DNA from: an uncultured Fidelibacterota bacterium
GTDB taxonomy: Bacteria; Marinisomatota; Marinisomatia; SCGC-AAA003-L08; GCA-002707645
Direction: 5' to 3'
Assembly: GCA_913020255.1 (NCBI GenBank)
Contig: CAJWAW010000013.1
Span: forward strand, 1 to 17,705
DNA length: 17,705 nucleotides
Shown here: piece by piece, positions 1-7,477 of the stretch
Position numbering within the stretch: position 1 is the first letter of the stretch
Layout of the letters: the number at the start of each line of letters is the position of its first letter
Notes under the pieces: model-generated
Told to the model about the DNA's origin: nothing
The model's input: the letters and a program-made list of their open reading frames with translations, nothing else
Databases searched by the model: none
Made by a program: the position numbers and the translations under genes

Positions 1-210
1 TCTGGTCTATTAAATGAATTAAAGGATAATAACCAAATTGCATTTCAGTATACAGACAATCCTAATGGTTCTTGTTTTGATATTGCGGGAATCTTTAATA
101 AACAAAAAAACATTTTAGGTATGATGCCACATCCAGAACGTGCTGCTGAAAATATATTAGGCTCTAAAGATGGTATTAAAATTTTTGAATCTATTTTATC
201 CAATATATAA
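1..210 (+). CDS. purQ: Phosphoribosylformylglycinamidine synthase, glutaminase subunit PurQ (3' end)
   Basis: This is the last 69 codons of PurQ; the 5' part lies outside the window. PurQ is the class I glutamine amidotransferase subunit of FGAM synthase. It releases ammonia from glutamine for the PurL subunit in step four of de novo purine synthesis, in the cytosol. The fragment shows a conserved NPNGS segment (fragment residues 20-24), an IAGI strand, and the PHPER motif at residues 43-47, which carries the His and Glu of the Cys-His-Glu triad; the Cys is upstream of the window. The frame is open from base 1 and ends at TAA 208-210, three bases before the next gene. A stand-alone PurQ implies a separate PurL/PurS, unlike the single large PurL of most Bacteroidota and Gammaproteobacteria. 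Identification is firm. Confidence 0.95.
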   Translation, partial: SGLLNELKDNNQIAFQYTDNPNGSCFDIAGIFNKQKNILGMMPHPERAAENILGSKDGIKIFESILSNI

Positions 211-213
211 TAT

Positions 214-369
214 ATGTTAGGGTCCTGGGAAATTATATTAATCCTTTTTTTTATTATGGTATTGTTTGGTCCTAGTAAAATGTCGGAATTAATTAAATAT
301 CTTCAAAAAGGAACAAAAGAATTTAAGAGTGCACTAACTAATCTAGATGACTCAAATACAAAAGTTTAA
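214..369 (+). CDS. tatA: Small TatA/TatE-like twin-arginine translocase protein
   Basis: This 51-residue ORF encodes a minimal TatA-type protein. It has a short N-terminus with an acidic residue (Glu6), one membrane helix at about residues 6-18, the hallmark FGP turn at residues 18-20, and an amphipathic Lys-rich helix at about 21-44. TatA oligomers form the pore-like or membrane-thinning element that moves folded twin-arginine proteins across the inner membrane. Typical TatA proteins are about 60-90 residues, so the usual polar tail is nearly absent. The start ATG lies 3 nt after purQ and the stop TAA shares its last A with the gatA start (TAATG), so the gene is embedded in the operon and probably translationally coupled. 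No tatC is in the window. TatB is an alternative, but the short tail fits TatA/E better. Confidence 0.85.
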   Translation: MLGSWEIILILFFIMVLFGPSKMSELIKYLQKGTKEFKSALTNLDDSNTKV

Positions 370-1721
370 TGTCACATAAATCTATATTAAATAAAATTGA
401 TATTTTTGATAAAAATTATCAAACAACAAATAGTCAGTATAATTGTTTTACGAATAATTTGTCTGATTTTGCACGTTCCTATATTGATGGAGAGTCTGGC
501 TTATTAAGTGGTAAATTGATTGCTATAAAAGATAATATTAATATCAAGGACTATCCAACTACATGTTGTTCTAAAATTTTAGATAATCATATTTCAGTAT
601 ATAACGCAACAGTGATTGATCGTATTATAAAGCAACAAGGCGCTATTGTTGCAAAAGCTAATATGGATGAATTTGCTATGGGCTCATCAACTGAATATTC
701 TTCATTTGGCGTAGTATCTAACCCAAAAGATCTTGATAAGGTAGCAGGAGGCTCTAGCGGAGGTTCCGCAGCAGCAGTTGCTAGTGCATCAGTAGATATT
801 GCGTTGGGTAGTGATACGGGTGGTTCAGTACGTCAACCAGCAGCATTTTGTGGTATATATGGATTGAAGCCTACTTATGGTAGAATTTCCAGATATGGAT
901 TAACTGCTTTTGCTTCATCATTAGATCAAATTGGTATTTTTGCAAATAATACATGTGACATTATGCATATGCTAAAGAGTATTGGAGGTCATGATATTAA
1001 TGATGCGAATACTATAGATAATTCAGTTGATTTAGATATGTCTAATCAGAAAATACAAAATATAAAAATTGGCTATTCACAAAAATTATTTGATACGTTA
1101 GAGCCAGATTTAAGAGCTCATTATTTCAATATAATTAATTTTTTAAAAGATGCTAATATTGCGATTCAGAATATTGATATTGATATGTTAGATTTAGCAA
1201 TACCAACCTATTATATTATTGCTACTGCTGAAGCTTCTTCTAATTTATCACGTTTTGATGGAATTAGATATGGTCAACGTGAAACAGCCGCTAAAATAGA
1301 TGGAATTTTTTCTAATACTAGATCTAAGTTTTTAGGAAGGGAAGTTAAAAGAAGAATTATGTTAGGTACGTATGTATTATCTTCTGGGTATTATGATCAT
1401 TATTATAATAAAGCATTACAAGTGCGTAAAATAATCACAAATCATTTATTAAATCATTTATCCAAATTTGATGCTTTATTATTACCTACTACTCCATCAA
1501 CTGCATTTGCAAAAAATGAAAAAACAGATAATCCGCTTGAGATGTATTTATCTGATATATATACAATTCCTATGAGTTTAGCTGGGCTACCAGCAATGAG
1601 TATACCTATTGGAGAGGTGGATGGATTGCCTCTTGGTATGCAAATATGTTCTAATTATTTAGAGGAAAACACAATATTTTTAATTAGTCAATTTATAGAA
1701 AATAATTTTAATAAAGGGTAG
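369..1721 (+). CDS. gatA: Asp-tRNA(Asn)/Glu-tRNA(Gln) amidotransferase subunit A
   Basis: GatA (450 residues) is the amidase-signature glutaminase of the GatCAB complex, which converts misacylated Glu-tRNA(Gln) and/or Asp-tRNA(Asn) to the correct amide form in the cytosol. The Ser-cisSer-Lys triad is visible: Lys54 in an AIKDNI motif, Ser129 in the Gly/Ser-rich loop and Ser153 in the DTGGS motif. Each lies exactly 25 positions before the S. aureus residues Lys79, Ser154 and Ser178, so the enzyme should be active. The protein is therefore about 25 residues shorter than usual at the N-terminus, lacking the first helix. The ATG overlaps the TAA of the tatA-like gene by one base, and no Shine-Dalgarno sequence is seen. 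GatB and GatC are not in the window. Presence of GatA suggests indirect tRNA-Gln or tRNA-Asn charging. Confidence 0.96.
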   Translation: MSHKSILNKIDIFDKNYQTTNSQYNCFTNNLSDFARSYIDGESGLLSGKLIAIKDNINIKDYPTTCCSKILDNHISVYNATVIDRIIKQQGAIVAKANMDEFAMGSSTEYSSFGVVSNPKDLDKVAGGSSGGSAAAVASASVDIALGSDTGGSVRQPAAFCGIYGLKPTYGRISRYGLTAFASSLDQIGIFANNTCDIMHMLKSIGGHDINDANTIDNSVDLDMSNQKIQNIKIGYSQKLFDTLEPDLRAHYFNIINFLKDANIAIQNIDIDMLDLAIPTYYIIATAEASSNLSRFDGIRYGQRETAAKIDGIFSNTRSKFLGREVKRRIMLGTYVLSSGYYDHYYNKALQVRKIITNHLLNHLSKFDALLLPTTPSTAFAKNEKTDNPLEMYLSDIYTIPMSLAGLPAMSIPIGEVDGLPLGMQICSNYLEENTIFLISQFIENNFNKG

Positions 1722-1724
1722 AAT

Positions 1725-2447
1725 ATGTCAGGTCATAGTAAATGGTCAACCATCAAAAGAAAAAAAGGTGCTAAAGATGCTAAAAGAGGAGCTGAGTTTA
1801 CTAGATTAGGAAAAGATATTACATTAGCAGCTCGTGAAGGTGGTGGAGATATTGCGATGAATGCAGCTTTACGATTAGCTGTAAAAAAAGCTAAATCCTC
1901 TAATATGCCAAATGACAATATTGACCGAGCTATTAAAAAAGGTACAGGTGATTTGCCAGGAATAAAATATGAAGGTTATATTTATGAAGGTTATGGGCCC
2001 CATGGAATTGCTCTATTAATAGAAGTTTTAACTGACAATAAAAATCGTACTGTGCCAGAAATTCGTCATCTATTATCCAAAAATAATGGGAATTTAGGAG
2101 AATCAGGATGCGTAAATTGGATGTTTGAAAAAAAAGGCACAATTTTAATTAATAAATCAGAATTAGATGAAGAACAATTTTTAAATGATTTACTTGAATT
2201 AAATATTGAAAACTTTGAAGAGTTAGATGATGAATATCAATTATTAATAGATCCAGCTGAATTTAGTTTAATTATTCAAGAATTAGAAAATAGAAATTAT
2301 GATTTAGAAGGAGACTTATCTCTTGTTCCTATTAATACAATTACTGTAGATAGTCAGCATATAGATCAGATTAGTAATCTGATTGATTTATTAGAAGATC
2401 ATGATGACGTACAAAAAGTACATACAAATCTTGAAGTGGCAGATTAA
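1725..2447 (+). CDS. yebC: YebC/TACO1 family protein (PmpR-like)
   Basis: This is a full-length (240 aa) YebC/TACO1 family protein. The N-terminus (MSGHSKWSTIKRKKGAKDAK) is the family signature, and the three-domain layout with an acidic C-terminal region is retained. Family members have been described both as DNA-binding transcriptional regulators (PmpR) and, more recently, as ribosome-associated factors that relieve stalling at proline-rich stretches, related to mitochondrial TACO1. Which role applies here cannot be read from sequence. The start lies 3 nt after the gatA stop, with a weak AAGGG element at 1714-1718 (6 nt spacer). The TAA is followed immediately by the ruvC ATG with no spacer. 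yebC next to ruvC/ruvA is a common bacterial arrangement. Confidence 0.96.
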   Translation: MSGHSKWSTIKRKKGAKDAKRGAEFTRLGKDITLAAREGGGDIAMNAALRLAVKKAKSSNMPNDNIDRAIKKGTGDLPGIKYEGYIYEGYGPHGIALLIEVLTDNKNRTVPEIRHLLSKNNGNLGESGCVNWMFEKKGTILINKSELDEEQFLNDLLELNIENFEELDDEYQLLIDPAEFSLIIQELENRNYDLEGDLSLVPINTITVDSQHIDQISNLIDLLEDHDDVQKVHTNLEVAD

Positions 2448-2927
2448 ATGAAAGTATTAGGTATAGATCCTGGTTTAGGAAATACAGGTTATGGCATTGT
2501 ATCAGCGGTTAATAATAATTTTGAATTAATTGATTTTGGTGTTATTAAAACCAATTCAAAAGATAAATTAGCTAATAGATTACAAATTATTTTTAATGAA
2601 ATTAGTCAGTTAATTTCTGATCACAAACCTACTATTTTTTCAATAGAAGAAATATTTTATAGTAAAAATGTCAAATCATCCTTACTATTAGGTCATGCTA
2701 GGGGAGTTGCCATGGCAGCAGCATCTGTTAATAATATTTTAGTTTATGAATATGCTGCTAGAAAGATTAAACAATCTTTAACTGGAAATGGTAATGCTCA
2801 TAAAGATCAAGTTCAGTTTATGGTTAAAAATTTATTAAAGATGAATGAAGCTCCTAAATCTAATGATGCATCTGATGCTTTAGGAATTGCTTTATGTTAT
2901 TTACTGCAAAATAAATTAGAGTATTAA
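2448..2927 (+). CDS. ruvC: Crossover junction endodeoxyribonuclease RuvC
   Basis: RuvC (159 aa, usual size) is the dimeric, metal-dependent resolvase that nicks Holliday junctions symmetrically after RuvAB branch migration. The RNase H-fold acidic residues are all present: Asp7 in the GIDPG motif, Glu67 in the SIEE segment, and Asp140 and Asp143 in the SNDASDALGIA segment, matching E. coli Asp7, Glu66, Asp138 and Asp141. The ATG directly follows the yebC stop, and the TAA overlaps the ruvA start by one base (TAATG). It is therefore co-translated with RuvA. RuvB, the motor ATPase, is not next to them and must be encoded elsewhere. Confidence 0.97.
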   Translation: MKVLGIDPGLGNTGYGIVSAVNNNFELIDFGVIKTNSKDKLANRLQIIFNEISQLISDHKPTIFSIEEIFYSKNVKSSLLLGHARGVAMAAASVNNILVYEYAARKIKQSLTGNGNAHKDQVQFMVKNLLKMNEAPKSNDASDALGIALCYLLQNKLEY

Positions 2928-3514
2928 TGATAGTACAAATCACAGGAATATTAAAATATAAAAATATCAATGAACTAATTATTGAAGCAAATGGTATTGG
3001 ATATTCATGCAATATTTCTACTACTACATTTAATCAATTACCAATTTTAGAAGAAAAATTTACGATACTAACATTTTTACATATCATGGAAAATAAACAT
3101 TCTTTATATGGTTTTATTGATAATGAAGAACGAGAATTATTTAATTTATTAATTAGCGTATCTGGGATTGGACCTAAGATTGCCATTCAATTATTATCAA
3201 AAACTGATAATAAACAAATGAGTAATATGATTATTAGTGGTGATGTTAAAATGTTATCTTCATTACCTGGTATTGGACCCAAAACTGCTCAAAGATTAAT
3301 CATAGAATTAAAAGATAAGTTTACTTTTACGAATGATAATACTATCCCAAGTGATAGTAGTTTTTCTAAAAATCAACAAGATGCCTATAATGCATTATTA
3401 ACATTAGGATACAAGTCAATGGATATTCAAACGAAAATTCAAAGTATTGTTTCTTCTAATCCAGAGATTACTACTGAAGAATTAATTAAAAATTGTTTGA
3501 AGGAATTAAAATGA
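2927..3514 (+). CDS. ruvA: Holliday junction branch migration protein RuvA
   Basis: RuvA (195 aa) binds four-way DNA junctions as a tetramer and loads the RuvB motor. Visible parts are the N-terminal OB fold (about 1-63, ending in the conserved LYGF), two helix-hairpin-helix motifs (SGIGPKIA from residue 79 and LPGIGPKTA from residue 113), a polar linker (about 133-148), and the C-terminal RuvB-binding domain (about 149-195, with the ALLTLGY segment). Numbering matches E. coli through the OB fold. Of the acidic-pin pair, Glu55 is kept but Asp56 is Asn. Start and stop both overlap the neighbours (1 nt with ruvC, 4 nt ATGA with gcvT). Confidence 0.96.
   Translation: MIVQITGILKYKNINELIIEANGIGYSCNISTTTFNQLPILEEKFTILTFLHIMENKHSLYGFIDNEERELFNLLISVSGIGPKIAIQLLSKTDNKQMSNMIISGDVKMLSSLPGIGPKTAQRLIIELKDKFTFTNDNTIPSDSSFSKNQQDAYNALLTLGYKSMDIQTKIQSIVSSNPEITTEELIKNCLKELK
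3500..3504 (+). promoter_or_regulatory. Shine-Dalgarno element of gcvT
   Basis: AAGGA lies 6 nt before the ATG at 3511, inside the 3' end of ruvA. It is the clearest ribosome-binding site in the plus-strand operon. It supports the ATG at 3511 over the in-frame TTG at 3493, which would only add six residues before the family-typical MKLTALYDAH start. Confidence 0.65.
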
Positions 3515-4608
3515 AATTAACTGCTTTATATGATGCACATTTAAATTTAAATGCCAAAGTTGTACCATTTGCTGGTTATCAAATGCCAATTACTTATACA
3601 AAAATTACTGATGAATATAATGCGGTCAGAAATAATTGTGGAATATTTGATGTATCGCATATGGGGCAGATTAGGATTACTGGTGATGACTGTATTAATT
3701 TTCTACAATATATTACAGTAAATGATGTAAATAAAATTAAGAATTATGAAGCTCAATACTCTGCGATATGCAATTTAGATGCAGGCATTATTGATGATTT
3801 GATTATTTTTAAATTTTCTAATTCAGATTGTATTATTATTGTTAATGCTTCTAATACTGATAATATTTTAGCATGGATTAATCAATACAAAAAATCTTTT
3901 AATATTAATATTAATTTTATGAATGAATCTCATTCATTAATAGCATTACAAGGCCCCAAAAGCCGAGAGATACTCAATAAAATTTGTAGCGATAATATTG
4001 ATTTATCTTTTTATAATTTTATGGAGACTAATTTATTAAGTGATCCTGTTATTTTAACACGAACCGGCTATACTGGTGAATTAGGTTTTGAGATTTCAGC
4101 ACCACATGATATTATACAAAAATTATGGGATTATTTCATCAATAATGGTGCATCCCCAGCTGGTTTAGCTGTACGTGATGTTTTAAGAATGGAAATGAAA
4201 TATTGTTTATATGGCAATGATATTTCTACTGCTACTAATCCATTAGAAGCTGGATTATCTTGGATTGTTAATTTTGATAAGGGCAATTTTTTAGGTAGAG
4301 ATAATTTATTAAAATCAAAAAATAATGATTATCAACGTAGGTTAATTGGTTTTGAAATGACTGAAAAGGCTATTCCAAGAAAAGGTTATAGTGTTTATAT
4401 TGATAATAATAATATGCAACATATGAAAGTTGGCGAAGTAACTAGTGGAACTCATTCCCCCTCATTATCAAAAGGTATTGGTTTAGCTTATATTGACTGC
4501 CCTTATCATAAAATTGGATCATTAATTTATATTGAGATTAGAGGAAAATTTCTAGGAGCAAAAATTGTTAAAACTCCTTTCATCCAAAATACTTCATTAC
4601 ATAAATAA
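3511..4608 (+). CDS. gcvT: Aminomethyltransferase, glycine cleavage T protein
   Basis: GcvT (365 aa, usual length) is the tetrahydrofolate-dependent aminomethyltransferase of the glycine cleavage system. It takes the aminomethyl group from lipoylated GcvH, releases ammonia and makes 5,10-methylene-THF. Visible marks are the FAGYQMP and FDVSHMGQ segments near the N-terminus, the Asp-Asp pair at 95-96 that includes the catalytic Asp, the YTGELGFEI folate-pocket segment (187-195), the NPLEAGL segment, and the C-terminal EVTSGTHSPSL motif (309-319). The start is set by a good Shine-Dalgarno and by homology; the ATG overlaps the ruvA TGA by four bases. gcvH and gcvP are not in the window, so the pathway genes are dispersed. 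The identity as true GcvT rather than a dimethylglycine/sarcosine dehydrogenase relative is supported by size and the TSGT motif. Confidence 0.96.
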   Translation: MKLTALYDAHLNLNAKVVPFAGYQMPITYTKITDEYNAVRNNCGIFDVSHMGQIRITGDDCINFLQYITVNDVNKIKNYEAQYSAICNLDAGIIDDLIIFKFSNSDCIIIVNASNTDNILAWINQYKKSFNININFMNESHSLIALQGPKSREILNKICSDNIDLSFYNFMETNLLSDPVILTRTGYTGELGFEISAPHDIIQKLWDYFINNGASPAGLAVRDVLRMEMKYCLYGNDISTATNPLEAGLSWIVNFDKGNFLGRDNLLKSKNNDYQRRLIGFEMTEKAIPRKGYSVYIDNNNMQHMKVGEVTSGTHSPSLSKGIGLAYIDCPYHKIGSLIYIEIRGKFLGAKIVKTPFIQNTSLHK

Positions 4609-4610
4609 TT

Positions 4611-4615
4611 AAGGT
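4611..4615 (+). promoter_or_regulatory. Probable Shine-Dalgarno element of ftsK
   Basis: AAGGT sits in the 11-nt gcvT-ftsK gap, 4 nt before the ATG at 4620. The spacing is short, so strength is uncertain. Confidence 0.5.
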
Positions 4616-4619
4616 AATT

Positions 4620-6881
4620 ATGTCAAAAAAAAATAATGAAATATTAGCAATTTTATTAGCTTCATTATCAATTTTTATTTTTTTGAGTTTGATTGGTTTT
4701 AAATCACATTATGAGCCAAAAATTATTCAAAATTTATTTGCTTCTGATTTCATTTATAGTGAACAGCTTCCTTTTACTGGTATTATAGGCGCCAGTATTT
4801 CATCTCTATTAGTTAAATACTTTTTAGGATATGGTTCATTTTGTATTTGTACCATTTTATTTATGTATGCATATTTATTATTTACGCGCAAAGATTATTC
4901 CAATAAAAAATATTTATTTTTATCATTATATCAATTAGGGTCAGGATTATGGCTATCTATTTTCTTAACCTGGTATTTTGGTGTGAGCAATGAAACAGGT
5001 TTACTTGGATATTTATTTCATACATTTTTAAATGAATCAATCAGAAGTTTCATTTATATTTTTCTCCCAATTACTTTTTTTATTCTTGTTCGAGGCTTTA
5101 TTGAATTTTCTATTTATGATATTTCTTCTAAGGGGTTTGACATTATCAAAAGCTTTATTTCTAATATTAAACCACAAAAAATTGAAATACATCAATCTAA
5201 TCCTGTTGATACTGAAAGTTTTGACGACACGACACAAGTCTCTGATATAGAATCTGAAAAGGTTGAAAGTCCGGAAGAAATTCATGATGATGAATCAGAT
5301 AAAATCATTGATGAGGAGCCGGAGCCTATATCTGATGAAATACATAATGAAGAAAATAATATTATTATAGATGATGAAGATTCTATTGATGAGAGTGATA
5401 TTGATAAAATTAATAGTAAGGCATATGATAATTATAAACTACCACCGTCTAATTTATTAAATGAGCCTATAGAAATTACTAATACTTTAACTGAAGATGA
5501 TTTAAAAGCACAAGCATCTAAAATCATTCATGCTTTGGAAACATTTAATGTACAAGGACAAGTAATACGTATTTCTCCAGGTCCAGTTATTACTTTATTT
5601 GAGATTGAACCTGCAGAAGGGGTTAGGGTGAATAAATTTACCACACTCTCTGATGATTTAGCTCGAGTTATGCAAGCTAGTAGTATTAGAGTTATTGCAC
5701 CTATTCCTGGCTCTAGGTCGGTTGGTATAGAGCTACCTAACCCTAATCCTCAGACTGTATTTTTAAAAACTATTTTAAATTCAGAAAAATATGTTAATGC
5801 TGAATCAAAGCTAACTATTGCTGTTGGTAAAACTACAACTGGTGATGCATTTGTTTTTGATTTAGGAAAATTACCACATTTACTTATTGCAGGTGCTACA
5901 GGAGCAGGTAAATCAGTATGTATTAATACTATTATTATGTCTATTTTATATAAAGCAAAACCAGATGAGGTAAAGTTTGTTTTAATTGATCCTAAAAAAT
6001 TAGAGCTATCAATTTATAAACAACTAGTAGGATATCATTTAATTACATCATCGAATTTAGATGAATATGTAATGACTACTGCTGATAATGCGGTAGGGAT
6101 TTTAGATGCTTCTATTAATGAAATGGAGCGCCGATTTTCTTTATTTGCAGAATCTAATGTTCGTAATATTGCTGAATATCATACTAAATCTAGCAATGAT
6201 CCAAATATGGAGAAGGTTCCGTATTTAGTTGTTTTAATTGATGAATTAGCTGATCTCATGATGACTTCTAGCCGAGCAATTGAAGAACCAATCACAAGAT
6301 TAGCTCAAAAAGCACGAGCAGTAGGAATACATTTGGTTGTTGCAACCCAAAGACCTTCTGTAGATGTTATTACAGGTTTAATAAAATCTAACTTTCCTGC
6401 TAGATTATCTTTTCAGGTATCTTCAAAAGTAGATTCTAGAACTATATTAGATCAGATGGGAGCTGAAAAATTATTAGGAAGAGGAGATTTATTGTTTTTG
6501 CAACCTGGAACTGGATCTCCAATAAGACTGCACAATGCCTTTATCAATTTAGATGAAATTCAAGAAGTATTAACTCACATAAATGCGCAGCCTAAACCTG
6601 GTGAAATTAAATTACCTGAAGCAAAAAAAGTTTCTATTGAAGGAAGTGCTGATTTAGAAGAAAATCATGATGAATTATTAGAAGATGCAGCAAGGTTAAT
6701 TATTGACACTGGGCAGGCATCTGTTTCCTTATTACAACGTCGATTTAGGATTGGCTATAGTAGGGCAGGTCGTTTAATTGATGAATTAGAATCATTAGGG
6801 ATTGTAGGTGGATATAGTGGAAGCAAAGCACGAGATATCCTTGTAGATGAATCATATATTAATGATATTTTTAATAAATAA
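4620..6881 (+). CDS. ftsK: DNA translocase FtsK/SpoIIIE
   Basis: FtsK (753 aa) anchors at the division septum and pumps double-stranded DNA to clear and unlink chromosome termini. The N-terminal part has about four membrane helices (roughly 7-27, 55-88 as one or two helices, 98-120, 142-162). A short acidic Glu/Asp/Ser-rich linker follows (about 195-265). The motor comprises the alpha domain (about 285-395) and a RecA-like beta domain with Walker A GATGAGKS at 425-432 and Walker B ending DE at 541-542. The C-terminal winged-helix gamma domain (about 685-742, containing the RFRIGYSRAGRLID segment) reads polar KOPS-type sequences. The linker is much shorter than the roughly 600-residue one of E. 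coli but normal for other phyla. It is followed by a lolA-like gene 9 nt downstream, the same order as in E. coli. Confidence 0.97.
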   Translation: MSKKNNEILAILLASLSIFIFLSLIGFKSHYEPKIIQNLFASDFIYSEQLPFTGIIGASISSLLVKYFLGYGSFCICTILFMYAYLLFTRKDYSNKKYLFLSLYQLGSGLWLSIFLTWYFGVSNETGLLGYLFHTFLNESIRSFIYIFLPITFFILVRGFIEFSIYDISSKGFDIIKSFISNIKPQKIEIHQSNPVDTESFDDTTQVSDIESEKVESPEEIHDDESDKIIDEEPEPISDEIHNEENNIIIDDEDSIDESDIDKINSKAYDNYKLPPSNLLNEPIEITNTLTEDDLKAQASKIIHALETFNVQGQVIRISPGPVITLFEIEPAEGVRVNKFTTLSDDLARVMQASSIRVIAPIPGSRSVGIELPNPNPQTVFLKTILNSEKYVNAESKLTIAVGKTTTGDAFVFDLGKLPHLLIAGATGAGKSVCINTIIMSILYKAKPDEVKFVLIDPKKLELSIYKQLVGYHLITSSNLDEYVMTTADNAVGILDASINEMERRFSLFAESNVRNIAEYHTKSSNDPNMEKVPYLVVLIDELADLMMTSSRAIEEPITRLAQKARAVGIHLVVATQRPSVDVITGLIKSNFPARLSFQVSSKVDSRTILDQMGAEKLLGRGDLLFLQPGTGSPIRLHNAFINLDEIQEVLTHINAQPKPGEIKLPEAKKVSIEGSADLEENHDELLEDAARLIIDTGQASVSLLQRRFRIGYSRAGRLIDELESLGIVGGYSGSKARDILVDESYINDIFNK

Positions 6882-6890
6882 AATATTTAT

Positions 6891-7475
6891 ATGTTTAAAT
6901 TTTTCTTAATAATAGGGACGTGTTTGAATTTTGTTAGTTCCAGCCCCTTATTTTCTAAATTCATTGATTCCAACACAATATTTTTAGATAATCCTATTAA
7001 ACTAATTCAATTTGATTATATCACACAAAATATTGATGGTTTATCTGAAAAAGGATCTGGGAGTATTTTAATTGATGCAGATAAATATAAATTAAATTTA
7101 AATAATCATATTCTTTTATTTCCAGGCAATGAATTAAAAAGATATAATAAAATTACAAATCAGATTTTTATTGAAAACAACAATCCGCAAATTGACTCTT
7201 TAATTTTAAATTTTTTTAATATTGAAAATTTAGAGATGATTAAAGTAGATAGTAATGGTACTATTAATGCTTTATCATCTAATTTTGAAATTCAGGATAT
7301 TATTATAGATTTAGATTTTCTAGCTGATTCATCATCTATTAATGAGATTAATATTCAATATTCTAACTATCTTATTTCTTTATTTAATTTAAATTTTTCT
7401 AATCATACCATAGATTTAGAAAGCCCTTTTTCTTTTAATTTTCCAGACGCTTTTATTTTTGACTTAAGAGATTAA
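6891..7475 (+). CDS. LolA-like periplasmic lipoprotein carrier
   Basis: This 194-residue protein has a short N-terminal signal peptide (about 1-18, hydrophobic, ending in a Ser-rich stretch) and a beta-rich body with alternating hydrophobic residues, consistent with the LolA/LolB fold. LolA carries lipoproteins from the inner-membrane LolCDE complex to the outer membrane. The assignment rests on fold-like sequence (the GSGSILI strand, LLFPGNEL, and a C-terminal FNFPDAFIFDLRD strand resembling the end of LolA), size, export signal and position right after ftsK, where lolA also sits in E. coli. Overall sequence similarity is low, so a more distant LolA-like carrier is possible. The ATG is 9 nt after ftsK; no clear Shine-Dalgarno. 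If correct, it implies an outer membrane with lipoproteins. Confidence 0.7.
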   Translation: MFKFFLIIGTCLNFVSSSPLFSKFIDSNTIFLDNPIKLIQFDYITQNIDGLSEKGSGSILIDADKYKLNLNNHILLFPGNELKRYNKITNQIFIENNNPQIDSLILNFFNIENLEMIKVDSNGTINALSSNFEIQDIIIDLDFLADSSSINEINIQYSNYLISLFNLNFSNHTIDLESPFSFNFPDAFIFDLRD

Positions 7476-7477
7476 TT

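Noticed and set aside
1733..2142. Two minus-strand ORFs opposite yebC
   Set aside because: They lie fully within a conserved gene on the other strand and show no domain; chance open frames.
3493..3510. Upstream TTG as gcvT start
   Set aside because: It would add six residues not typical of GcvT; the ATG at 3511 has AAGGA at 6 nt and begins the conserved N-terminus.
5032..5285. Overlapping plus- and minus-strand ORFs inside ftsK
   Set aside because: They fall in the membrane/linker-coding part of ftsK, are AT-rich low-complexity translations and lack start context.
5200..5410. Acidic low-complexity stretch in ftsK as a possible inserted repeat
   Set aside because: A variable acidic linker between membrane and motor domains is normal for FtsK; no repeat unit is evident.
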